A stretch of DNA of 64,000 nucleotides from Streptomyces lichenis (GTDB taxonomy: Bacteria; Actinomycetota; Actinomycetes; Streptomycetales; Streptomycetaceae), in assembly GCF_023218175.1 (NCBI RefSeq), contig NZ_JALPTH010000024.1, positions 1 to 64,000 of the forward strand, given 5' to 3'. Made by a program: the position numbers and the translations under genes. Positions 29,036 through 35,876 of the stretch are shown one piece after another. The first letter of the stretch is position 1, and each line of letters starts with the position of its first letter. Below the pieces are notes generated by a model. That model searched no databases, was not told where the DNA came from, and worked only from the letters and a program-made list of their open reading frames with translations.

Positions 29036-31744
29036 TCACAGCAACCCGTCCCACATCTGCTCCAGCAGCACCGACCACCAGCTCTCCGGCGAGGCCAGGG
29101 CCGCCGGGTCCAGCATCGCCAACTGCGCCTGGAAGTCGACGGTCCACCGGCCCGCCTGCTCCGGCGTCAAGCCGAACCGCAGCCGCCACATCCGCCCCAG
29201 CAGCGCCAGGCAGCGCACCAGCTCCGGCAGCCCCGAGTTCACGAACTGCGGCGCCTGCGGCCGCCCGTCCGGACCCGCCTCCACCGGCACCGCCACGATG
29301 TTCGCCGTGCCGTACTGCACACAGATCGCCCGGCCGAAGTCCGAACCGACCACCAGATACGACCCGGCGTCCGCCGCCGGCCGCACCTGCCGCTGCGCCG
29401 CGAGCTCCGCCAGCGTCGGCACCACCGGATGCGCCGGCTGCGCCCAGAAGAACGGCCCGAAGTCCGCCGGCAGCCCCGCCCACACCAGGGTGCGCGCCAC
29501 CAGCTCCGGAACCCCCTGCCGGGACACCGCCCGCTGGTCGAACCGGCAGATCCCCGGCCCGAACGCCCCGGCCAGCTCCTGCGCCACCGCCTCCGGCGGC
29601 ACCGGCGGCACCGGCTGCACCGCGGGCAGCGGCGCCCGCACCGGCGCCGGGCGCGCCGGCCCGTCCGCCACCTGGTGCAACTCGCCCTGGTGCGCGATCA
29701 GCTGACCCATGCCCTGCTGCCGGCTGGCATGGTCACGCCCGTACGGGGCGATGGAGGTGATCCGCGCCTGCGGCCAGGTCTCCCGGATCATCTGCGCGCA
29801 GTAACCACCCGGCAGCTCACAGGACTCCAGCTCGGTGTGCAGCTCCAGCACCGCCTGCGGCGGCACGTTCATCGCCCGCAGCTCGTGCAGTATCTGCCAC
29901 TCCGGATGCGGCATCCCCGGCGCCGAACGCCGGATCAGCTGCGCCTCCGAACCGTCGTGCGCCCGGTAGCGCAGCACCGCCTGGTAGCCGGGCCCCACCG
30001 TCGGCAGCCCGGCCGGCGGCTGCGGATAGCCGTACGCGCCCGGCGCCCCGGGCGGAGGTACGTGACCGGGTACGCCCTGCGGCGGCGGTACGGGAGCGGG
30101 TGCGGCCTGCGGCGGCGGTACGGGGCCGGGGGCCGCGGGGCCGCCCGGGCCCGGCTGGGCCAGCATGGTCGCGGCGTGGTGCACCCCGCCCGGCGGCGTA
30201 CCGGGCCCACCCGGAGCACCGGGAACGCCGGGAGCACCGGGCGGCTGCGGGACACCGGGAGCACCCGGCGCACCGGGGCCGGCCACCGGGCCGGGCTGGG
30301 AGAGCATCGTCTGCGCGTAGTGCACCCCGCCACCCGGCGTGGCCCCGGGGGGCGCGGGCGCGCCCGGCGGGGGCGGCGGCGTGGCGCCGGACGGCGCGGG
30401 CGGACCGCCCAGCGTCCCCGGCCCGGGCTGGGACAGCATCGTCTGGGCGTAGTGCACATCGGCACCCGGCGGCGGCGTCGAGCCGGGCGGCCCGGGCGGC
30501 CCCGGAGGAGGCGGCGGAGTGGAGCCGGGAGGAGCCGACGGAACCGGCCCGTCCGGCCCGAGCTGGGAGACCAGCTGCGTCGGCACATACCCACCGGCCG
30601 GCGCGCCCGGCACACCCGGCGCACCCGGACCGCCGTGACCGGTCTGGCCGGAACGCGCCCCCGGAACGCCCGGCTCCCCGGGCGGCGGCGGGGTGGTCGA
30701 GCCGGTACCGCGCGAGGGACGCGGCGGCCGGGTGGCCTTGCTGGTGGCCGCGTCGGCGATGTCCCCGGTGCCCGGGCCGTCGCCCGCCACCGGCAGCGGT
30801 GTCACCGCGGTACGCGGAAGCTGGCTGCCGCCCGACATCAGCGCCGTCGGCGCGTCCGCGCCCACCGCGGGCGGCGGGGTGTCGTCGTCGTCCGACCCGG
30901 ACAGCGGCGGCGCGAACACCGTCGCCGGCAACCCCGCGGAGTCGTCGTCCTGGGCACCGGGCGCGTGCACATCGCTCCACGGAGCGGGGGCGGGGGCCGG
31001 GGTGGCGGAGGGGGCGGGCGGTACGGGCGCCGGGACACCGGGCCCCGTACCGCCCTCCGCGTCCACGACGTCCTCGACCGGCGCCGGAGGCACCGCCTCA
31101 TGCCCGGCCGCGTCCCGGTCCGCGTCCGGCGCCGGCCAGGAGACGGCCCCCGGCACCGCGTCCACCGGCGGCTCCCCCGCATCGGCCGCAGCCGGAACCG
31201 CCTCCGCCGGGACCGGGACCGCGTCGGAAGGCACCGGAACCGGGACCGGAGCCGGAGCCGGGGCCGCGTCCACCGGGCCGACCGCCTCCGCGGCACTCGC
31301 CGGGCCGCCCGCACCCGCGCCCTCGACGCCTCCGGCGTCCCCGTCCCCCGTACCGCGCCGGTCCGGCACCCCCATCCGGTCCGCCGCGTCCTGCAACCAC
31401 TCCGGCGGCGTCAGCAGGAAGGACGTCTGGTTGAGGTCGATCCGCTCCGGCGCCTCCGCCGGCTCGGGCGCACCCGCACCGGCCGGCGCGCCGTACTGCT
31501 CCTCGTACCGCCGGATCACCTCACCCACCGGCAGCCCGGGCCACAGCGTCACCTCGCCGCCGTCCCGCGCGATCACCAGCCGCTGACGGCCCCCGCCCGA
31601 CACCGGGCCGCTCTCGCGGTCCTCCGCCCACACCACGAACCCGAGACCGAACTCCCGCACCCGCACCTCGCGGTGCTGGTACGCCGGGACCTCGCCGTTC
31701 ACCCACTCCTCGGCGCGCTCCTGCGCCTGCGCGTACGTCACCAT
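29036..31744 (-). CDS. Imm35 (YrhB) + proline-rich linker + deaminase + SUKH-4 fusion protein
   Basis: A 901-residue cytoplasmic protein beginning at ATG 31744, 8 nt after the stop of the upstream gene. Residues 1-85 resemble the YrhB/Imm35 immunity fold (EEWVNGEVPAYQHREVRVRE, RLVIARDGGEVTLWPGLP). About 90-590 is a Pro/Gly/Ala-rich disordered linker, with one conserved-looking island, DLNQTSFLLTPPEWLQDAAD. About 595-710 is a deaminase-like domain with HTE at 636-638 and Cys642 and Cys649 (SCELPGGYC). The last 170 residues look like SUKH-4 (GSYLVVGSDFGRAICVQYGT, ESWWSVLLEQMWDGLL). Similar deaminase-SUKH-4 proteins are known from comparative genomics of polymorphic-toxin systems. There is no signal peptide. 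A nucleotide or nucleic-acid deaminase carried with its own immunity-type domains is inferred. Confidence 0.78.
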   Translation of the reverse strand: MVTYAQAQERAEEWVNGEVPAYQHREVRVREFGLGFVVWAEDRESGPVSGGGRQRLVIARDGGEVTLWPGLPVGEVIRRYEEQYGAPAGAGAPEPAEAPERIDLNQTSFLLTPPEWLQDAADRMGVPDRRGTGDGDAGGVEGAGAGGPASAAEAVGPVDAAPAPAPVPVPVPSDAVPVPAEAVPAAADAGEPPVDAVPGAVSWPAPDADRDAAGHEAVPPAPVEDVVDAEGGTGPGVPAPVPPAPSATPAPAPAPWSDVHAPGAQDDDSAGLPATVFAPPLSGSDDDDTPPPAVGADAPTALMSGGSQLPRTAVTPLPVAGDGPGTGDIADAATSKATRPPRPSRGTGSTTPPPPGEPGVPGARSGQTGHGGPGAPGVPGAPAGGYVPTQLVSQLGPDGPVPSAPPGSTPPPPPGPPGPPGSTPPPGADVHYAQTMLSQPGPGTLGGPPAPSGATPPPPPGAPAPPGATPGGGVHYAQTMLSQPGPVAGPGAPGAPGVPQPPGAPGVPGAPGGPGTPPGGVHHAATMLAQPGPGGPAAPGPVPPPQAAPAPVPPPQGVPGHVPPPGAPGAYGYPQPPAGLPTVGPGYQAVLRYRAHDGSEAQLIRRSAPGMPHPEWQILHELRAMNVPPQAVLELHTELESCELPGGYCAQMIRETWPQARITSIAPYGRDHASRQQGMGQLIAHQGELHQVADGPARPAPVRAPLPAVQPVPPVPPEAVAQELAGAFGPGICRFDQRAVSRQGVPELVARTLVWAGLPADFGPFFWAQPAHPVVPTLAELAAQRQVRPAADAGSYLVVGSDFGRAICVQYGTANIVAVPVEAGPDGRPQAPQFVNSGLPELVRCLALLGRMWRLRFGLTPEQAGRWTVDFQAQLAMLDPAALASPESWWSVLLEQMWDGLL

Positions 31745-31751
31745 CGGCCCG

Positions 31752-32786
31752 TCACCCCTCACCCTCGACCGCACCGGCCGCACCCGACACCGGGACCACC
31801 GAGGCGAAACCACCGTTCACCATCAACCGCGCCACCGTCTCCAGCTCCGGCGGCTCCCCCGCCAGCCGCTCCAGGAACGCGTCGAAGTCCGAGCCGCACG
31901 GCAGCAGCAGCCGCTCCACCCGCTCGGCCACCGACCAGCCGTCCCGGTCCCGGGCGTCGTCGAACGGGCAGAACCACACCGAGCCCGCATCCGCGCCGCC
32001 CCGCACCTTCACCGCCAGCAGCCCGCCCTGGACGAAGGCCACACCCAGGAAGTCCTTGGTCAGATGGTCGCGCAGGCACTTGTTCACATAGACCAGGTCG
32101 TTCACCGCCGCCTCGTCCCGCACCGTGAAGAACGGCTGGTCCACCAGGATTCCCAGCTCCGGATCGAGCGCCGCCCCCACCGGAGCGCACCCGCCCGCCG
32201 CCTTCAGGAAGGAGCGGTACGCCTCCGGCAGCCGGTAGCCCAGATCCTCCTCGACCCCCTGTACCTGCGACTCGGACACCGCCGTCCCGGCCCGGGGCAG
32301 CCCGAAGTGCGCCGGGCGCACCTCCTGCAACGGCCGCGTCCCCCGCTTGTCCTGGTCCACCGCCGCCGTCGCGACGCCTCCGTGGTGCCGCAGCAGCGCC
32401 TTCACCTCCACCGGGACCAGCTCAAGCCGCCGCGAACCCGCCACGTGGTGCCAGGTCCAGCCGTGCGGGGTCGCCACCGGGGACACCGTCTCCCACAGCT
32501 CATGCCCCGCCAGCGCCAGCGCCGCGTTCGCCGAGACGTAGTCCGTCAACCGCAGCTCGTCCACCCCGAAGCCCTCCGGCGGCTCCGCGATCTCCACCGC
32601 GGCCCGGGCGTACGGCGAGAAGTCGGGAAAGCCCGACCCGTCCATCCGCACCCCGCCCGGATACCGCGACGCGCGCACCGGGTCCGGAAAGGACACGACC
32701 TGCCCGGCGTACGCCGCGTTCGGCGGCACGACCGGGGCGTCCGGAGCGGCCGACACGGAACGCTGCCCGAGCCCACCTGTCGTCAT
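31752..32786 (-). CDS. WHH-type nuclease domain fused to SMI1/KNR4 (SUKH-1) domain
   Basis: A 344-residue protein. Residues about 45-160 hold the HNH/Endo VII-type WHH nuclease signature: FPDFSPYARAAVEI, then GHELWETV, then WTWHHVAGSRRLELVPVEV with Trp112-His113-His114, and RHHGG at 133-137. From about 170 to 320 is a SMI1/KNR4-like SUKH domain (ESQVQGVEEDLGYRLPEAYR, SFLKAAGG, GVAFVQGGLLAVKVRG, GSVWFCPFDD). WHH domains are known as toxin tips of polymorphic secreted toxins and SUKH domains as their immunity partners; here both sit in one polypeptide without an export signal. It is the first gene of an operon with the Imm35-deaminase-SUKH-4 gene. It is divergent, by 245 bp, from a YwqJ-deaminase/SUKH-3 pair. 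Confidence 0.82.
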   Translation of the reverse strand: MTTGGLGQRSVSAAPDAPVVPPNAAYAGQVVSFPDPVRASRYPGGVRMDGSGFPDFSPYARAAVEIAEPPEGFGVDELRLTDYVSANAALALAGHELWETVSPVATPHGWTWHHVAGSRRLELVPVEVKALLRHHGGVATAAVDQDKRGTRPLQEVRPAHFGLPRAGTAVSESQVQGVEEDLGYRLPEAYRSFLKAAGGCAPVGAALDPELGILVDQPFFTVRDEAAVNDLVYVNKCLRDHLTKDFLGVAFVQGGLLAVKVRGGADAGSVWFCPFDDARDRDGWSVAERVERLLLPCGSDFDAFLERLAGEPPELETVARLMVNGGFASVVPVSGAAGAVEGEG

Positions 32787-33031
32787 GGCGGTTGCCCCCT
32801 GCTGCTGACACGGCTACTGACACGGCTGGTGTCCGCACAGCCTAAGCCGTGCCCCGACACAGCAGACCAGCCCACCGTCACCGTGACCAACCGTCACGGA
32901 CGGGTGACCCGCCGGCCACCATTCCGACACACCACCCACCCGAAACAGCGCCCCCGCTTCCCCCACCACACCCCTGTTTGGCAGGCTGTTCCCCGCAACT
33001 CGGGGGATTGCAGAGGGGACGACACCAGACC
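32787..33031. promoter_or_regulatory. Divergent control region of the SUKH/deaminase locus
   Basis: This 245-bp region lies between the two divergent gene pairs. At 32877-32887 there is a perfect 11-bp palindrome, GTCACCGTGAC. It is followed by AACCGTCACGG (32889-32899) and a further GGGTGACC (32902-32909), so GTCAC/GTGAC half-sites recur several times within 40 bp. This would suit a dimeric repressor acting on both transcripts. No regulator is adjacent. Function is inferred from layout. Confidence 0.5.
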
Positions 33032-33559
33032 ATGCACACGGCACAACCAGCCACAACACCGACCGGCGCACCCGCCGCCGGAGACCCGCGCCTCAGCTGG
33101 AGCACCACCGCCCCCGATCGCGCGCCCATCCTCCGCCGCCGCCGCGACGGCATCCTCCCCACCATCGGAGCAGCACTCTCCGTACGCGGCAGCACCCTCA
33201 CCGCCACCGCCGCCCGCGGCAACCGGCCGCCCGCCCTCCACCCCCTCGTCCAGGACTTCCTGGACGCCCTCGGCAGCGGCCAGCGCGAACGCTTCACCGG
33301 CCGCTGCCCCGAGGTCATCCTCATCTCCCGCCACCTCACCAGCACCGACAGCAGCCGCTCCAAACGCGCCCAGCGCAAACCCCTCAGCCAGGGCGAGGCC
33401 CGGCGCTCCCTCAAACACGCCAAGATCACCACCCGGCGGATACGGGAAGCCGGCGACCCCCTGCACGGCAGCTACGCCGCCCCCTGCCGCTCCTGCGCCG
33501 CCCTCCTCGCCCACTTCGGCGTACACACCATCGACCCCACCGCCCCCGAGAACGGCTGA
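33032..33559 (+). CDS. YwqJ-related deaminase
   Basis: A 175-residue protein from ATG 33032 (GAGGGG about 12 nt upstream). Residues about 63-165 match the YwqJ-like deaminase family: the first zinc/catalytic motif is RCPEV with Cys92 and Glu94 in the place of the usual HAE, and the second is PCRSC (Cys152 and Cys155), followed by ALLAHFGVHTID. The stretch GDPLHGSYAAPCRSC is typical of the family. The active-site residues therefore look intact. These deaminases occur as toxin tips and as stand-alone genes next to SUKH-3 immunity genes, and act on nucleic acids or nucleotides by inference. The SUKH-3 gene follows after 10 nt. Confidence 0.85.
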   Translation: MHTAQPATTPTGAPAAGDPRLSWSTTAPDRAPILRRRRDGILPTIGAALSVRGSTLTATAARGNRPPALHPLVQDFLDALGSGQRERFTGRCPEVILISRHLTSTDSSRSKRAQRKPLSQGEARRSLKHAKITTRRIREAGDPLHGSYAAPCRSCAALLAHFGVHTIDPTAPENG

Positions 33560-33569
33560 CCGCACCGCC

Positions 33570-34100
33570 ATGCCCGACGCCACCACCCCCGGCCACCACC
33601 CCGGCCCGCCCCGCGCCGTCCACGACACCACCCGCTTCCCCGCCCATGTGGACACCGCCCTCACCCAGGCCGGCTGGCACCCCGGCCGCTGGGACATGCG
33701 CCAGGCCGAGCACTGGGCCGACACCCTCCGCGCCCACACCTCACCCGGCGGCCACCACCACACCGTCTTCCCCGCCGCCGTGGAGGCCTGGGCCGAGTTC
33801 GGCGGCCTCCACCTCCAGGCCACCGGACCCGGACGCCAGATCGCCCCCACCTCCGTCCACCTCGACCCCCTCACCGGGCTGCACCACGCCCGCAGCCTCG
33901 CCGACCTCGGCCGCGCCCTCGACACCGACATCGCCCCCCTCGGCATCGAAGGCGACCACCACGCCCTGCTCACCATCGACGCCCACGGCCGCGTCTACAG
34001 CCTCGACCACAGCGGCGACTGGTACCTCGGCCCCACCCTCGACCGCGCCCTCGCCGCCCTCCTCACCGGCGCCCAGCCCGCCCGCCTCACCTCCCCCTAA
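33570..34100 (+). CDS. SUKH-3 family immunity protein
   Basis: A 176-residue protein starting at ATG 33570, 10 nt after the YwqJ-deaminase stop. It shows the SUKH-3 pattern: AGWHPGRWDMRQAEHWADTL near residues 34-53, AVEAWAEFGGLHLQ, IAPTSVHLDPLTGLHHA, DIAPLGIEGDHHALLTI and DAHGRVYSLDHSGDWYLG. SUKH-3 proteins are the usual immunity partners of YwqJ-type deaminases, so these two genes form a classical effector-immunity pair by family knowledge. The gene overlaps the stop of the converging sensor-kinase gene by 4 nt. The sense strand is strikingly rich in C and poor in G. Confidence 0.85.
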   Translation: MPDATTPGHHPGPPRAVHDTTRFPAHVDTALTQAGWHPGRWDMRQAEHWADTLRAHTSPGGHHHTVFPAAVEAWAEFGGLHLQATGPGRQIAPTSVHLDPLTGLHHARSLADLGRALDTDIAPLGIEGDHHALLTIDAHGRVYSLDHSGDWYLGPTLDRALAALLTGAQPARLTSP

Positions 34101-35461
34101 GCGCCCGCTGGCCCCACCGCCGGCAGCACCGCCGACAACCGGAACCCCCCGGCGTCCGTCGGCCCCGACACGAACACCCCGCCCAGCGCCGACACCCGCT
34201 CCCGCATCCCCACCAGCCCGTTCCCCCCGCTCGGCAACCCGGCGTCCGCCGCCGCACCGTCCGAAGGGCCGTTCTCCACCTGCAACGCCACCTCCCCCTC
34301 CCGGTGCGCCAACCGCACCACCACCTTCGCCCCCGCCGCGTGCTTGTGGACGTTGGTCAACCCCTCCTGCACCACCCGGTACGCCGTCCGCTCCACCGCC
34401 GCGCCATACCCCCGCGCCTCCCCCACCACCAGCAGCTCCACCACCATCCCGGCCTGCCGCGACTGCTCCACCAACCCGTCCAGCTCCTCCAGCCCCGGCC
34501 CCTCGTCCAGCGGACCGCCGCCCTCGGCAGGCTTCCTCTCCTCCCCCTCCACCGCCGCCGACACCGCGGCCGCCGCCGCCCGCCCCACCGCCGCCAACGG
34601 CACCCCCTCCGAGCCGCCCCGGACACCACCCGGCTCCGTCCGCAGCACCCCCAGCATCTCCCGCAACTCCGTCAGCGCCTGCCGGCCCATGTCCCCCACC
34701 AGCGCCGCGTTCCGCACCGCCTTCTGCGGATCCTTCAACGCCACCGCCTGCAACGCCGCCGCGTGCACCACCATCAGACTCACCCGATGCGCCACCACGT
34801 CGTGCATCTCCCGCGCGATCCGCGTCCGCTCCTCCGTACGCGCCATCTGCGCCCGCTGCTCCGCACGATCCGCCAGCAGCGACAGCTCCTGCTCCAGACT
34901 GTCCGCCCGCTCCCGCAGAGACTCCATCAACCGGCGCCGCGCCCCTATGTACAACCCCAGCAGCACCGGCGGCGCCGTCATCCCCACCGCCAGCACCACC
35001 GCCGTCACCGGCACATACCAGGGCCCCGGATCGAACTCGGGCGCCGACGCCACATCCGCGCGCATCCGCACGAACGTCACCAACCCCAGCGCCACCAGCG
35101 ACATCCCCGCCAGCAGCGCCGTGATCCGCCGCGGCACCTCCGAAGCGGCCAGCGTGTACAGCCCCACCACGCCCATCAGGAAGCCCATCTCCGCAGGCGT
35201 GACCGCGATCGACACCAGCACCACCGCGATCGGCCACCGCCGCCGCAGCAGCAGCACCCACCCCACGACGAACCCGAACACCACCCCCAGCGCCGTCGGC
35301 ACCCCCGCGCTCCGGGAGAACTCCACCCCCTCCGCCGCGCACTCCAGCGCCGACAGCAGCGCCAGCACCCCATCCAGCACCGCCCCCCGGCGCCGCTCCC
35401 ACCACCACCAACCGCGGGCCCTCCGGCCCACGGCTCCCTGCTCTGCCCCCGTTGCGGTCAT
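34097..35461 (-). CDS. Sensor histidine kinase, NarL/DesK-like (HisKA_3) family
   Basis: A 454-residue membrane kinase. The N-terminal half has about five to six hydrophobic helices (two pairs around 30-135, then a final one near 155-180). The dimerisation and phosphotransfer helix follows, with the H-box IAREMHDVVAHRVSLMVVHA. The ATPase domain has N-box NVHKHAAGA and G-box GGNGLVGMRERV. A charged insert of about 30 residues (GSEGVPLAAVGRA onward) lies between the H-box domain and the ATPase. It should autophosphorylate and signal to a NarL-type response regulator. None is adjacent, so it may be an orphan or pair with a distant partner. The start follows the first ATG, and the gene converges with the SUKH-3 gene. 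Confidence 0.9.
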   Translation of the reverse strand: MTATGAEQGAVGRRARGWWWWERRRGAVLDGVLALLSALECAAEGVEFSRSAGVPTALGVVFGFVVGWVLLLRRRWPIAVVLVSIAVTPAEMGFLMGVVGLYTLAASEVPRRITALLAGMSLVALGLVTFVRMRADVASAPEFDPGPWYVPVTAVVLAVGMTAPPVLLGLYIGARRRLMESLRERADSLEQELSLLADRAEQRAQMARTEERTRIAREMHDVVAHRVSLMVVHAAALQAVALKDPQKAVRNAALVGDMGRQALTELREMLGVLRTEPGGVRGGSEGVPLAAVGRAAAAAVSAAVEGEERKPAEGGGPLDEGPGLEELDGLVEQSRQAGMVVELLVVGEARGYGAAVERTAYRVVQEGLTNVHKHAAGAKVVVRLAHREGEVALQVENGPSDGAAADAGLPSGGNGLVGMRERVSALGGVFVSGPTDAGGFRLSAVLPAVGPAGA

Positions 35462-35659
35462 GCCTCCAGCCTACGAGTGGGCACCAGCCGATTTCGGGAG
35501 GGCCGCTCTCCGCCCAGGCCGCCCCGGGAGCCGGTGGCAAGGCCTTCGCCGGTGCGCGCACCCGGGGCGCCCGTCATCACCGTCGCGTCGAGCGGTGGTG
35601 GTGCGGCATAGTAGAGCCCGTCCGGCAGCGCCCTCCCGGGTAGCCTGCCGGCCGAGCGA

Positions 35660-35731
35660 TCCGCCGTGGTGTAATTGGCAGCACTGGGGCTTTTGGTGCC
35701 TTATGTCCGGGTTCGAGTCCTGGCGGCGGAG
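35660..35731 (+). tRNA. tRNA-Gln (anticodon TTG)
   Basis: A 72-nt cloverleaf. The acceptor arms TCCGCCG (35660-35666) and CGGCGGA (35724-35730) pair perfectly. The T-arm is CCGGG/CCTGG around TTCGAGT. The anticodon loop TTTTGGT puts TTG at positions 34-36, which reads CAA (Gln). The anticodon stem has two G-T pairs. A discriminator G is at 35731 and no CCA is encoded. It lies upstream of glmU, and a hairpin terminator separates them. Confidence 0.93.
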
Positions 35732-35765
35732 CTTCTGAGTTCGGATCCTGTCCCACACGGGCCTC

Positions 35766-35806
35766 GCGGGCCCCGACCGTCGCACACAGCGACCGTCGGG
35801 GCCCGC
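35766..35806 (+). terminator. Terminator after tRNA-Gln
   Basis: A 12-bp perfect outer stem (35766-35777 with 35795-35806) and a 5-bp inner stem close a small loop. It lies between the tRNA and the glmU start and so ends the tRNA transcript. A T-run (GTTTCG) follows after a few bases. Confidence 0.75.
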
Positions 35807-35876
35807 CCCCGTTTCGGTCCGTTAACCCCCCGGTATCCTGCGGTTGTCCACACCCCGAAAGCCGAAGGGCAATCCC

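Noticed and set aside
27781..32128. Two overlapping long plus-strand ORFs (27781-29760, 28184-32128)
   Set aside because: They are antisense to the coiled-coil and SUKH-4 fusion genes and start inside the tandem repeat tract. They are extremely Pro/Arg/Ala-rich, as expected for antisense of Glu/Ala-rich coding DNA.
26430..34100. A possible genomic island
   Set aside because: No insertion sequence, integrase, direct-repeat ends or clear composition break was found. The strand skew alone is not enough.
35660..35731. tRNA-Gln as an integration site of a mobile element
   Set aside because: No integrase gene, no repeated 3' tRNA fragment and no foreign-looking genes are seen beside it.
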